A DNA stretch of 12,026 nucleotides from Candidatus Woesearchaeota archaeon. Lineage in GTDB: Archaea > Nanoarchaeota > Nanoarchaeia > UBA10117 > ARS21. Under the pieces are notes generated by a model, which did not search any database, was not told the origin of the DNA, and was given only the letters and a program-made list of their open reading frames with translations. Both the position numbers and the translations under genes were made by a program. The DNA lies in NCBI GenBank assembly GCA_002686215.1, contig NZAU01000164.1, positions 1 through 12,026 on the forward strand. Direction: 5' to 3'. Below, one piece after another: positions 7,201-12,026 of the stretch; the first letter of the stretch is position 1, and every line of letters begins with the position of its first letter.

Positions 7201-10200
7201 GAAGTTGTGAGCACTTCCAACTGTTACTGTAGCAATACCTGCTTCTGGATTGAAATCTAAACTATCAAAGAGTAGACCTTTACCAGCATAAGTAACAACT
7301 GGTTTTCTATCATCATTTCTAGTCTTATAAGAACTACTCTCAAGATTAAGGTCATTCTCTACAACAACAGTGTTTGCATCGGGAACGTCAATAATCTTGA
7401 AGACACCATTCAATTTAGGAGTGGGGAAACCAGAGAGTTCTAGTGAATCACCGATGTTATTATAGATGTCATCAACTGTTAGAACTGCAAATGCTGATGG
7501 AGCACCAGCAGGATCAGCAGATACGGTCATCGTATCACCAATACCATATGCACCACCTGGTTCTACAATTCTAAACGAAGCGATAGTATTTCCAGTTGAA
7601 ACATTCGCTCTAATTACACCACCTTCACCAGTTCCTCCAGTGGAAGTAACAAGATCTGCAGCATAGATTGTTGTAGTAACACCAGCAGCATTATTATATC
7701 CAGCACCACCATTTGTAATAGACAGGGACTTGATCTTATTAAGTCCGTGATTTCTGGTTAAATTAAGAGTAACAGTAGTGTTACCTGTGCCAGTAATAGT
7801 AGCACTGTCTACTACAAATGCAACGTTGTTATTTTCCAGGAAGATTTCTTCACCTTCTCTAGTAACAGAGTTTCTCTTGTCATTGGTGAGAACTTTACCT
7901 AGTGGAGATTTACGAGCATGTGAAATTGCAGGACCAGGATCAGAATTATAGTTGTCTCTATCACCCTGAGGATACAGATCGACTACATTCTGAGAGAACT
8001 TCTTCTCACTTACACCAAAACCAATGTTTTGATCGGGTTGAATAGAACCACAAAGAAGAGTAACCGCATATACACCATCTTGACCATCAGCACCAGGAAT
8101 GTGTTCTCTGATTTGTCTGGAATTGTAAATGTAAAGTGAATCTTTATATCTACTTCTTTGTACAGTTGGTAAAGCTTCAACCTGTTGTTGTGTGCTTCTT
8201 TGGTTGACCTGGTTAAGGAATACTCCAGGATCTCCAGTAGTTACACTGACTTGGAATGTTCTTGGGTTGTCTACTTGGAAGACTTCAAAAGTTCCGTTAT
8301 ATGCAGAAGTTGCAGTAGCAACAGTATTGTTTGCACTACTTACACCTTTGATAATAACTTGGTCACCAGCAACAAAGTTGTGTTCTTTTTCAGTCTTGAT
8401 TGTAGCACGTTCGGTTGCACTATTGTAAGATGCAAGTGTGATGATACGTGGGTTTCTAAGTTGAGTTGGATCACTAACACTAACATCTAAGAAGGATGCA
8501 GATCCAACACCAACACTCTTGGATTCTTGGAGAATGAAACCTTCAGATGGTTGACGACCATTATTAAACTCTTTAGGAACAACATAACGAATCTTATAGA
8601 TTCTTTCTTCAATACCTCTAGCATCAATTTGTCTTTGGATGAATGTACCACCAGTTACTTCACCAACAATAGCAGTTCCAATACCAGTAATACCAGTATA
8701 AATTTCGTTAAAGAAAGTTGATGGAGAAGAATTTACATACCACTGACCTTCTGTATCATCAAATTGAATTGGGTGACCTGGTTCACCAGTTACTTTATCA
8801 GCAACTGTACTGAGAACGGTAAGTTCACCACCACCATTAGTAATACCTGTGATATTATTGTTAGCCTCAGCATCATTGACACTGGTAGAAATTTTAATCT
8901 GATTGGGGTTTAGACCAGTTGTTAGTGCATAGTAAATCTTATTTGCCTCAAGGTTCGCAGGCATCTCACCAGTATCAGCATAAATTCTGATTTTCTCACC
9001 ATTGAATAGTTGGTGATTCTTGGTAAAGGTAAGAATGTTAGTAGAAATACTGTTAATACCAGCAGCTCTACCCACAACATTTGTCTTAAATGCCTCTGTA
9101 CTGAGACCAGTTCCCGCAGGAATATCCATTAGAATTGGAGAACTGAAGGTACTTACCGCAGTACCAGTAATTGTTTGTAGGAATAGTTTATCTTGTCTCT
9201 TACCACCAATTCTATATGCGTCTAGTTCACCTGGGGGCGGAACGTCAGCGGACTTAAAGTTTGCTAACCACAGTTTGTTGGTTGTAGCAGCAGAAACAAT
9301 CTTAGTTGCATCAAGTGGCAACCAAGTGATGTTAGAGATTCTTCTCTCAGGTTCTCTTGGTGGGATAATGTGTGTAATATAACCTACGTCATCTCTATCA
9401 AAAGAGTTTGCTTGGAAACCAGCAGATTCCAGAGAGATCGCACCAAAGTTGGAGTTAGAGTTGGTAATAGATTGGTCACCACCAGACTCAGCAACGAAGT
9501 GTTTTGCGAAACCAATAGCAAAGATCGATACACACTGAATGATAGAATCATTTGAGCACTTCATGTGGAAGTTCTCAAAATCTGGTTTATAGATTGCTCT
9601 AGAGTTAGTGTGTAAAGGTTTCTGATCGTCGTTTACGGTTTCGTTATCATTATAGATGTTAGTTGCTTCATCAAATAACATGAAGGCATTGTCATCCTTC
9701 TGGAGAGAGATACCCGTAAACTGTGCAGTAAGCATGGATTTGAATCCAGTTGCTTTACTACCATCAGCGTGTAGACCATTGACACCGAAAACAGATCTTA
9801 GTGAGCAAGAGAATACATATGGAGATGCAGATGATGTACTATCAGACTCTACAATGATCTGTGAGTTGTTGAATTTGTCTTGAGTAGGTAAGACATCTGT
9901 TGGAGTTGATGTGGTCTCATAGGTGAATTTCGTGTCACTCAGAACATCTTTGACAACGAAAGAACCATTATAAGCACTTACGTTTGTACTGATACCAGAA
10001 ATTAGAACTGGAGTATCCTTGAATAGACCATGCTTATTGTTAGTAATTACAGTAATCTCTTGGGTTGGGATTACACCATCACCAGATCTCAAACTGGTAA
10101 TACCCAGTGGGTTTGCTGTTAAATCACCAACAATTCTAAATTCATCAACAGATGGTTCAAAGTCAAGAGAAGTTGTTGAAGGATAATCGGCAAGTCCTCT

Positions 10201-10971
10201 ACCACCAGAGTCACCATAAGCATAAGTGACCTTGAAATAATACATCTCAAGATCAGTTAGATCTGTTACATCGTTACCTAATACAACGTTATTGATACCA
10301 TCAGCATACTCAAAACAGGTGAGTTTATGGTGAGAGAATCTAGGATTTACCTTTCTTGCAGTAGAATCTCTGTATGCCTGTCTCGCTGGGTCTGCATCAA
10401 AGAATGAAAATGCAGTGAAGTAACAAGTACCAGTAACACGGAAGATTGAAGTGCTTGGTACTGCATCATTTAGAGGATCTGGTACATATAGTGGTCTAAT
10501 CTTGGTTTTTCTAAGGTCAAGACCTACAATAGATGTACCTCTAGGTAGGATAACACCACCATTAACACTGTTATATTTGTGTAATTCGTTCTCTTCGTCG
10601 AAAATATCAAAGTTAGTATTCTCGTCAAATTCAGTTAGTTCTGCCCCACCTTCTTGCCATGAACCATCCCTAAATCTTTTGAAAGTCGCAGTGCTTCCAT
10701 TGGATTCGATAGAGTGTCCAGGTCTGTTGTCAATGTAGTGTGTGCCTGGATATACTAGAATCGTAGTACTATCAATCTTATCATTATTTCTTCCTGCTCT
10801 ATATGAGAATCTAGCAGATTCAATCAGAGCTCTCTGGATAGTTCTGAAAGGTCTTGTTAGAGAATTACCTCTATTTTCATAACTATCGGTTGCGTCAAAG
10901 TCAGAAGGGTTTACATACAGGATATTACCTTCAGCATTCTTTAGGAAATTCTCTAATCTACTTAGGGGCAT
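4285..10971 (-). CDS. giant mosaic tail-fibre-like virion structural protein
   Basis: This is a 2228-residue Thr/Asn/Gly/Val-rich protein without a signal peptide or membrane segments. Residues 1-90 (NFLKNAEGNILYVNPSDFD..., SLTRPFRTIQRALIESARF, TTILVYPGTHYIDNRPG) look like the entry to a pectate-lyase-type parallel beta-helix and match the cyanomyovirus virion proteins I recall. Residues 313-1295 hold five 'H-G/F-L...G...YNG.F.V..v.d..tF' repeats. Residues 1586-1625 (RPGDISFKAIPEPGG...DWRRWG) are a conserved cyanophage fibre module. Residues 1808-1985 carry GI(V/I)TT repeats. Residues 2028-2042 hold an 'LNVDLLDG' phage-fibre motif. Residues 2126-2228 form a C-terminal cap with 'GNTTVNF', 'WPGG' and 'WYGNLAL', seen in many phage fibres. 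An AGGA lies 7 nt before the ATG, the best Shine-Dalgarno in the window, and a CTAAATA box lies 35 nt upstream. The likely role is a long tail fibre or other host-contact appendage. Confidence 0.9.
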   Translation of the reverse strand: MPLSRLENFLKNAEGNILYVNPSDFDATDSYENRGNSLTRPFRTIQRALIESARFSYRAGRNNDKIDSTTILVYPGTHYIDNRPGHSIESNGSTATFKRFRDGSWQEGGAELTEFDENTNFDIFDEENELHKYNSVNGGVILPRGTSIVGLDLRKTKIRPLYVPDPLNDAVPSTSIFRVTGTCYFTAFSFFDADPARQAYRDSTARKVNPRFSHHKLTCFEYADGINNVVLGNDVTDLTDLEMYYFKVTYAYGDSGGRGLADYPSTTSLDFEPSVDEFRIVGDLTANPLGITSLRSGDGVIPTQEITVITNNKHGLFKDTPVLISGISTNVSAYNGSFVVKDVLSDTKFTYETTSTPTDVLPTQDKFNNSQIIVESDSTSSASPYVFSCSLRSVFGVNGLHADGSKATGFKSMLTAQFTGISLQKDDNAFMLFDEATNIYNDNETVNDDQKPLHTNSRAIYKPDFENFHMKCSNDSIIQCVSIFAIGFAKHFVAESGGDQSITNSNSNFGAISLESAGFQANSFDRDDVGYITHIIPPREPERRISNITWLPLDATKIVSAATTNKLWLANFKSADVPPPGELDAYRIGGKRQDKLFLQTITGTAVSTFSSPILMDIPAGTGLSTEAFKTNVVGRAAGINSISTNILTFTKNHQLFNGEKIRIYADTGEMPANLEANKIYYALTTGLNPNQIKISTSVNDAEANNNITGITNGGGELTVLSTVADKVTGEPGHPIQFDDTEGQWYVNSSPSTFFNEIYTGITGIGTAIVGEVTGGTFIQRQIDARGIEERIYKIRYVVPKEFNNGRQPSEGFILQESKSVGVGSASFLDVSVSDPTQLRNPRIITLASYNSATERATIKTEKEHNFVAGDQVIIKGVSSANNTVATATSAYNGTFEVFQVDNPRTFQVSVTTGDPGVFLNQVNQRSTQQQVEALPTVQRSRYKDSLYIYNSRQIREHIPGADGQDGVYAVTLLCGSIQPDQNIGFGVSEKKFSQNVVDLYPQGDRDNYNSDPGPAISHARKSPLGKVLTNDKRNSVTREGEEIFLENNNVAFVVDSATITGTGNTTVTLNLTRNHGLNKIKSLSITNGGAGYNNAAGVTTTIYAADLVTSTGGTGEGGVIRANVSTGNTIASFRIVEPGGAYGIGDTMTVSADPAGAPSAFAVLTVDDIYNNIGDSLELSGFPTPKLNGVFKIIDVPDANTVVVENDLNLESSSYKTRNDDRKPVVTYAGKGLLFDSLDFNPEAGIATVTVGSAHNFLPGNTFRIVGSGNTFFGIEKYQVLENVGINTFTFTAGVSTVAQTMATGTTIQRYGLSSQGKPVGAGEENLGGRSTPMYVGIQTTLASPAAKTDITITLTNSDGFGLGDYITLGDEILRVKSNPTTNTLQVARGQFATPANTGEVGQVVQKIKILPMELRRHSILRASAHTFEYLGFGPGNYSTGMPQVQDRILTDDEVLLAQSREQDGGAVVYTGMNDRGEFFTGATKVNGTTGEEITIGAPKITYFGDESKSEVVSANNGIFDDLIVKNAITVEGGVNQNRTSQFYGPVSYTNKVTVSSEEGLETNIFFLKGEAAQAKEMTVGIQTPIIGKRPGDISFKAIPEPGGYIGHVFADNDWRRWGVISIEKDETFLTLDRVAIGETGGSSGFVHDSTADAFQVNGVTRIDHLFVGGAVTFSQNQTFSGVTYETVTVKDEIVLTGTAGTDNYVFKVTDADKIAQFSNVEITGAAFTFGNNTQVTVENSFESNYTGVSTFKGTVAMGQLEVVGLASAAIGIFTSVECEFLQVGTAASIKLGFATDFYVYDDLVVQSNAYVNTGVVTTIEGSDLTYDEITGTTVQAVGLRATNFASPNARINVGVITTLIVPPYNVNTGDSWAGISTAYIGVGIVTTLIVPAGGWIGAPNAYINSGIVTTISGTDATYTNVNANNVYSPYIAGQTGGNPAGAGVLYVANAQVGSKLWLSGTAAGEGLRANVGIITYFGHDAKNVLGNLDSNGNNMHINAGSDGIVQASQFRSTIAQGAAPFTVVSTTKVTNLNVDLLDGKTATSNATADTIMSRNSSANTAVNKLTSATIDNSGNIDTNTLDASTADITTLNVTGSINGNSNYPLIDQFRMGKYLETFSDLGNKSGTVNLNTSTANNFRIRLTGNTTVNFTSVPVDGNNSSSDIYSTQIIIKNGTGGASLTWNGNIKWPGGSTPSRTTANGAEDIWVFISYDGGGEWYGNLALPDMK
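5010..5550 (-). repeat. degenerate GI(V/I)TT repeats in the fibre
   Basis: At least five degenerate copies occur at about residues 1811-1820, 1851-1861, 1880-1891, 1902-1912 and 1970-1978. The consensus is (A)-Y/R-I/V-N-x-G-I/V-V/I-T-T-L/I, as in 'INVGVITTLIVP', 'IGVGIVTTLIVP', 'INSGIVTTISGT', 'VNTGVVTTIEGS' and 'ANVGIITYFGHD'. Spacing is irregular (about 20-60 residues), so these look like successive beta-fibre turns separated by variable loops, not a recent exact duplication. Nucleotide identity between copies is only partial. Confidence 0.65.
7087..10035 (-). repeat. five dispersed 'HGL...YNG' repeats in the fibre
   Basis: Copies lie at residues 313-352 (KHGLFKDTPVLISG...YNGSFVVKDV), 652-697 (NHQLFNGEKIRIY), 863-910 (EHNFVAGDQVIIKG...YNGTFEVFQV), 1074-1205 (NHGLNK, interrupted, then GDSLELSG...LNGVFKIIDV) and 1254-1295 (AHNFLPGNTFRIVG). 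Each reads as a small beta domain: His-Gly/Asn-Phe/Leu, a 'Gd.v.i.G' strand, then 'yNG.f.V..v.d..tF'. Phage fibres often carry such repeats between longer domains. The spacers differ in length and sequence, pointing to mosaic assembly of the shaft. Confidence 0.6.
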
Positions 10972-11006
10972 CTCGTTTTCCTACAGTGACAAATCTATTC
11001 TTTTTA

Positions 11007-11013
11007 TATTTAG
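11007..11013 (-). promoter_or_regulatory. T4-type late promoter-like box (CTAAATA)
   Basis: Minus-strand CTAAATA, within CTAAATATAAAAAG, ends 35 nt upstream of the giant fibre ATG and lies just downstream of the rho-independent terminator. It is the only promoter-like element in this gap, so it probably drives the fibre gene. Confidence 0.55.
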
Positions 11014-11018
11014 ACACC

Positions 11019-11047
11019 AAAAAACCTCCCTCGTTAAAGGGAGGTTT
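11019..11047 (-). terminator. rho-independent terminator
   Basis: An inverted repeat of 9-10 bp (arms 11022-11031 and 11038-11047, G/C-rich core GGGAGG/CCTCCC) encloses a 6-nt loop. Read on the minus strand, the hairpin runs into six consecutive T (11024-11019). It lies 20 nt downstream of the 70-residue gene's stop. The plus-strand reading has only a short broken T run, so the direction is clear. Confidence 0.9.
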
Positions 11048-11067
11048 CTATAGTCACACGGAAGGGA

Positions 11068-11280
11068 TTACTGGTGAGTATCACCATAATCTATCTTATC
11101 CAAATCTATCTTCTCTGGCAAGTATCCAGACTTATCTAACATATGTTCTACTGTGTTTGCTACATCATTTAAAGCATCACGAAGCATAGGTTGTTGTCCT
11201 GCTTCCATATTTAAGTCTTTATCTGTCATGGTCCAACGCCATTGTCCCATTGCGGAGTTATACCAGAGTTTTATATTCAT
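11068..11280 (-). CDS. small Trp-rich conserved phage protein, function unknown
   Basis: This is a 70-residue protein starting MNIKLWYNSAMGQWRWTMTD. The short beta-like N-terminus carries three tryptophans. A probable helix follows ('LRDALNDVANTVEHML'), then an acidic tail ending KIDYGDTHQ. I recall similar short proteins in cyanomyoviruses but no function. I chose the start at 11280 over the upstream in-frame ATG at 11343 for two reasons. The family-like sequence begins here, and the 21 extra residues would overlap the oxygenase gene by 44 nt. The upstream ATG does have an AAGGGA about 7 nt before it, so a longer 91-residue form is not excluded. The gene lies 19 nt after the oxygenase stop and is followed by the terminator, so it is the last gene of its transcript. 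Confidence 0.75.
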   Translation of the reverse strand: MNIKLWYNSAMGQWRWTMTDKDLNMEAGQQPMLRDALNDVANTVEHMLDKSGYLPEKIDLDKIDYGDTHQ

Positions 11281-11299
11281 CTTGGACTTTCCGTACTCC

Positions 11300-11917
11300 C
11301 TAGAATTTAGTGGACATAAATTGCGAGATGCAGAATCTTCCATATTTTTGTCCCTTGTGTTGTTCCTCCATTTTAACAGGTTTTACCGCATGTCTTATTA
11401 TTGAAGGAAAAATTAATGTCCTATTATTTAAGCATTCAACTCCTGTATTAAAGTCCTGAAACCATATGTCACCACCTTTATATCTCTTAGGTCTCCTATA
11501 AAACCATGTTAGACATGTAAAAATAGATTTATCTTTGTGTGACTTATATTCATCTTTGTCTTCATAATAGACGACCTGAGTATAATGTTGATCAATAGTT
11601 TGAATATCTCCAAAACACCAATGAGGATGATCACTAAAGATCTTTCTATCATTCATGAATATCTTTTCGGTTATTTGAAGAATACTTGAAAATTGTCTAT
11701 CTATGTACACATTATCAAGATATTGACAATGATTAAACTTTAAGATTTTACCCTCTTCAGTTGCTGCACCATTATCAATAGTAGCAGGCATTAACCTTCT
11801 AGGATGACATAAAAAGTCTAGTTCTTCCCATATTTCTTTTAGTTCCCACTGATTATATACGTCATCAATAATGATGTATGGGAACTTATCAAGATCGTTA
11901 TAGTATTTTATTTGCAT
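11300..11917 (-). CDS. 2OG-Fe(II) oxygenase next to tRNA
   Basis: This is a 205-residue predicted 2-oxoglutarate/Fe(II) hydroxylase. 'FPYIIIDDVYNQWELKEIWEEL' is the usual N-terminal strand-helix of short phage members. 'YYEDKDEYKSHKDKS' provides the His-x-Asp pair (His127, Asp129), and 'LTWFYRRPKRYKGGDIWF' the core strands. 'LIFPSIIRHAVKPV' gives the distal His (His176), and Arg194 in 'KYGRFCISQF' is the probable 2OG-binding residue, further from the His than in the canonical ten-residue spacing. The next Met (residue 43) would delete the conserved N-terminus, so the start at 11917 is favoured even though it lies 1 nt beyond the 3' end of tRNA-Thr and has no leader of its own. The only G-rich stretch upstream is the acceptor arm of the tRNA. 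The substrate is unknown. Confidence 0.85.
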   Translation of the reverse strand: MQIKYYNDLDKFPYIIIDDVYNQWELKEIWEELDFLCHPRRLMPATIDNGAATEEGKILKFNHCQYLDNVYIDRQFSSILQITEKIFMNDRKIFSDHPHWCFGDIQTIDQHYTQVVYYEDKDEYKSHKDKSIFTCLTWFYRRPKRYKGGDIWFQDFNTGVECLNNRTLIFPSIIRHAVKPVKMEEQHKGQKYGRFCISQFMSTKF

Positions 11918-11918
11918 A

Positions 11919-11991
11919 AGCCCCCGACAAGACTTGAACTTGCGACAACCGCTTTACAAAAGCGGTGCTCTACCAGCTGAGCTACAAGGGC
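11919..11991 (-). tRNA. tRNA-Thr (anticodon UGU)
   Basis: This is a complete 73-nt cloverleaf on the minus strand. The acceptor GCCCTTG pairs with CGGGGGC (two G-U pairs), the D stem is GCTC/GAGC, and the anticodon stem is CCGCT/AGCGG with loop TTTGTAA. The T stem is GCAAG/CTTGT with loop TTCAAGT, and the variable loop has 5 nt. The anticodon TGT reads threonine ACA codons. The discriminator is U and CCA is not encoded. The tRNA fits in a very tight space: an apparent upstream stop codon ends 1 nt before it and the oxygenase ATG begins 1 nt after it. Phage tRNAs commonly supplement host pools for codons the phage favours. Confidence 0.95.
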
Positions 11992-11992
11992 A

Positions 11993-12026
11993 CTATTTTC
12001 TGTCAAATTCAAAATGACCATGACGA
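11993..12026 (-). CDS. possible C-terminal end of a truncated gene
   Basis: Reading the minus strand in from the window edge, one frame gives RHGHFEFDRK followed by TAG, 1 nt before the tRNA. The charged C-terminus and the gene-tRNA-gene packing are consistent with a real gene end. Only ten codons are visible, so neither frame nor identity can be established. Confidence 0.3.
   Translation of the reverse strand, partial: RHGHFEFDRK

Noticed and set aside
4478..10738. Many plus-strand open frames of 60-120 codons inside the giant fibre gene
   Set aside because: All are antisense to an intact 2228-codon frame with recognisable domains, and none has a convincing start context or family-like sequence.
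11281..11343. Upstream ATG giving a 91-residue form of the small Trp-rich protein
   Set aside because: The extra 21 residues mostly overlap the end of the oxygenase gene in another frame and do not look like part of the conserved domain. It is kept only as an alternative.

Overview
The window looks like part of a T4-like myovirus of marine cyanobacteria (cyanophage), from the late structural and tail-fibre side of the genome. The evidence is as follows. Genes are packed on the minus strand with start/stop overlaps. A 2228-residue fibre-type protein has the N-terminal, mid-region and C-terminal modules I associate with cyanomyovirus virion proteins. There are several short 2-oxoglutarate/Fe(II) oxygenases of the kind common in these phages, a phage-borne tRNA, and T4-type late-promoter-like boxes (AATAAATA or CTAAATA) ahead of most transcription units. 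No host, integration or plasmid genes are seen. The assignment rests on recalled family features, not on a search.

Layout in transcription order (high to low coordinates, all minus strand). (1) 12026-11068: the last codons of a truncated gene, a tRNA-Thr(UGU), a 205-residue 2OG-Fe(II) oxygenase whose AUG begins 1 nt after the tRNA, and a 70-residue Trp-rich protein. A rho-independent terminator (11019-11047) ends this unit. (2) 11013-4285: a late-promoter-like box, then the giant mosaic fibre. It has a beta-helix-like N-terminus, five copies of an 'H-G/F-L ... YNG.F.V' repeat (one split by another module), a conserved 'GDISFKA...DWRRWG' module, a GI(V/I)TT repeat array and a C-terminal cap. 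(3) 4283-2520: a box, then a 204-residue 2OG-Fe(II) oxygenase followed after 1 nt by a 372-residue glycine-rich, collagen-like protein. (4) 2524-271: a box, then four overlapping genes: two hypothetical proteins (164 and 177 residues) and two more 2OG-Fe(II) oxygenases (221 and 185 residues). (5) 278-61: a box and a 59-residue coiled-coil protein.

The most interesting possibility is a virus-encoded post-translational modification module. Four predicted hydroxylases of the prolyl-4-hydroxylase fold surround the fibre genes. One is directly coupled to a protein whose Gly-Asn-Pro triplets put proline (and some lysines) in the position before glycine, which is the site that animal and mimivirus collagen hydroxylases act on. 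The fibre followed by a glycine-rich protein also recalls T-even gp37/gp38, where gp38 is a polyglycine-helix tip adhesin. The functional link is inference; the catalytic motifs, triplets and gene coupling are visible in the sequence.
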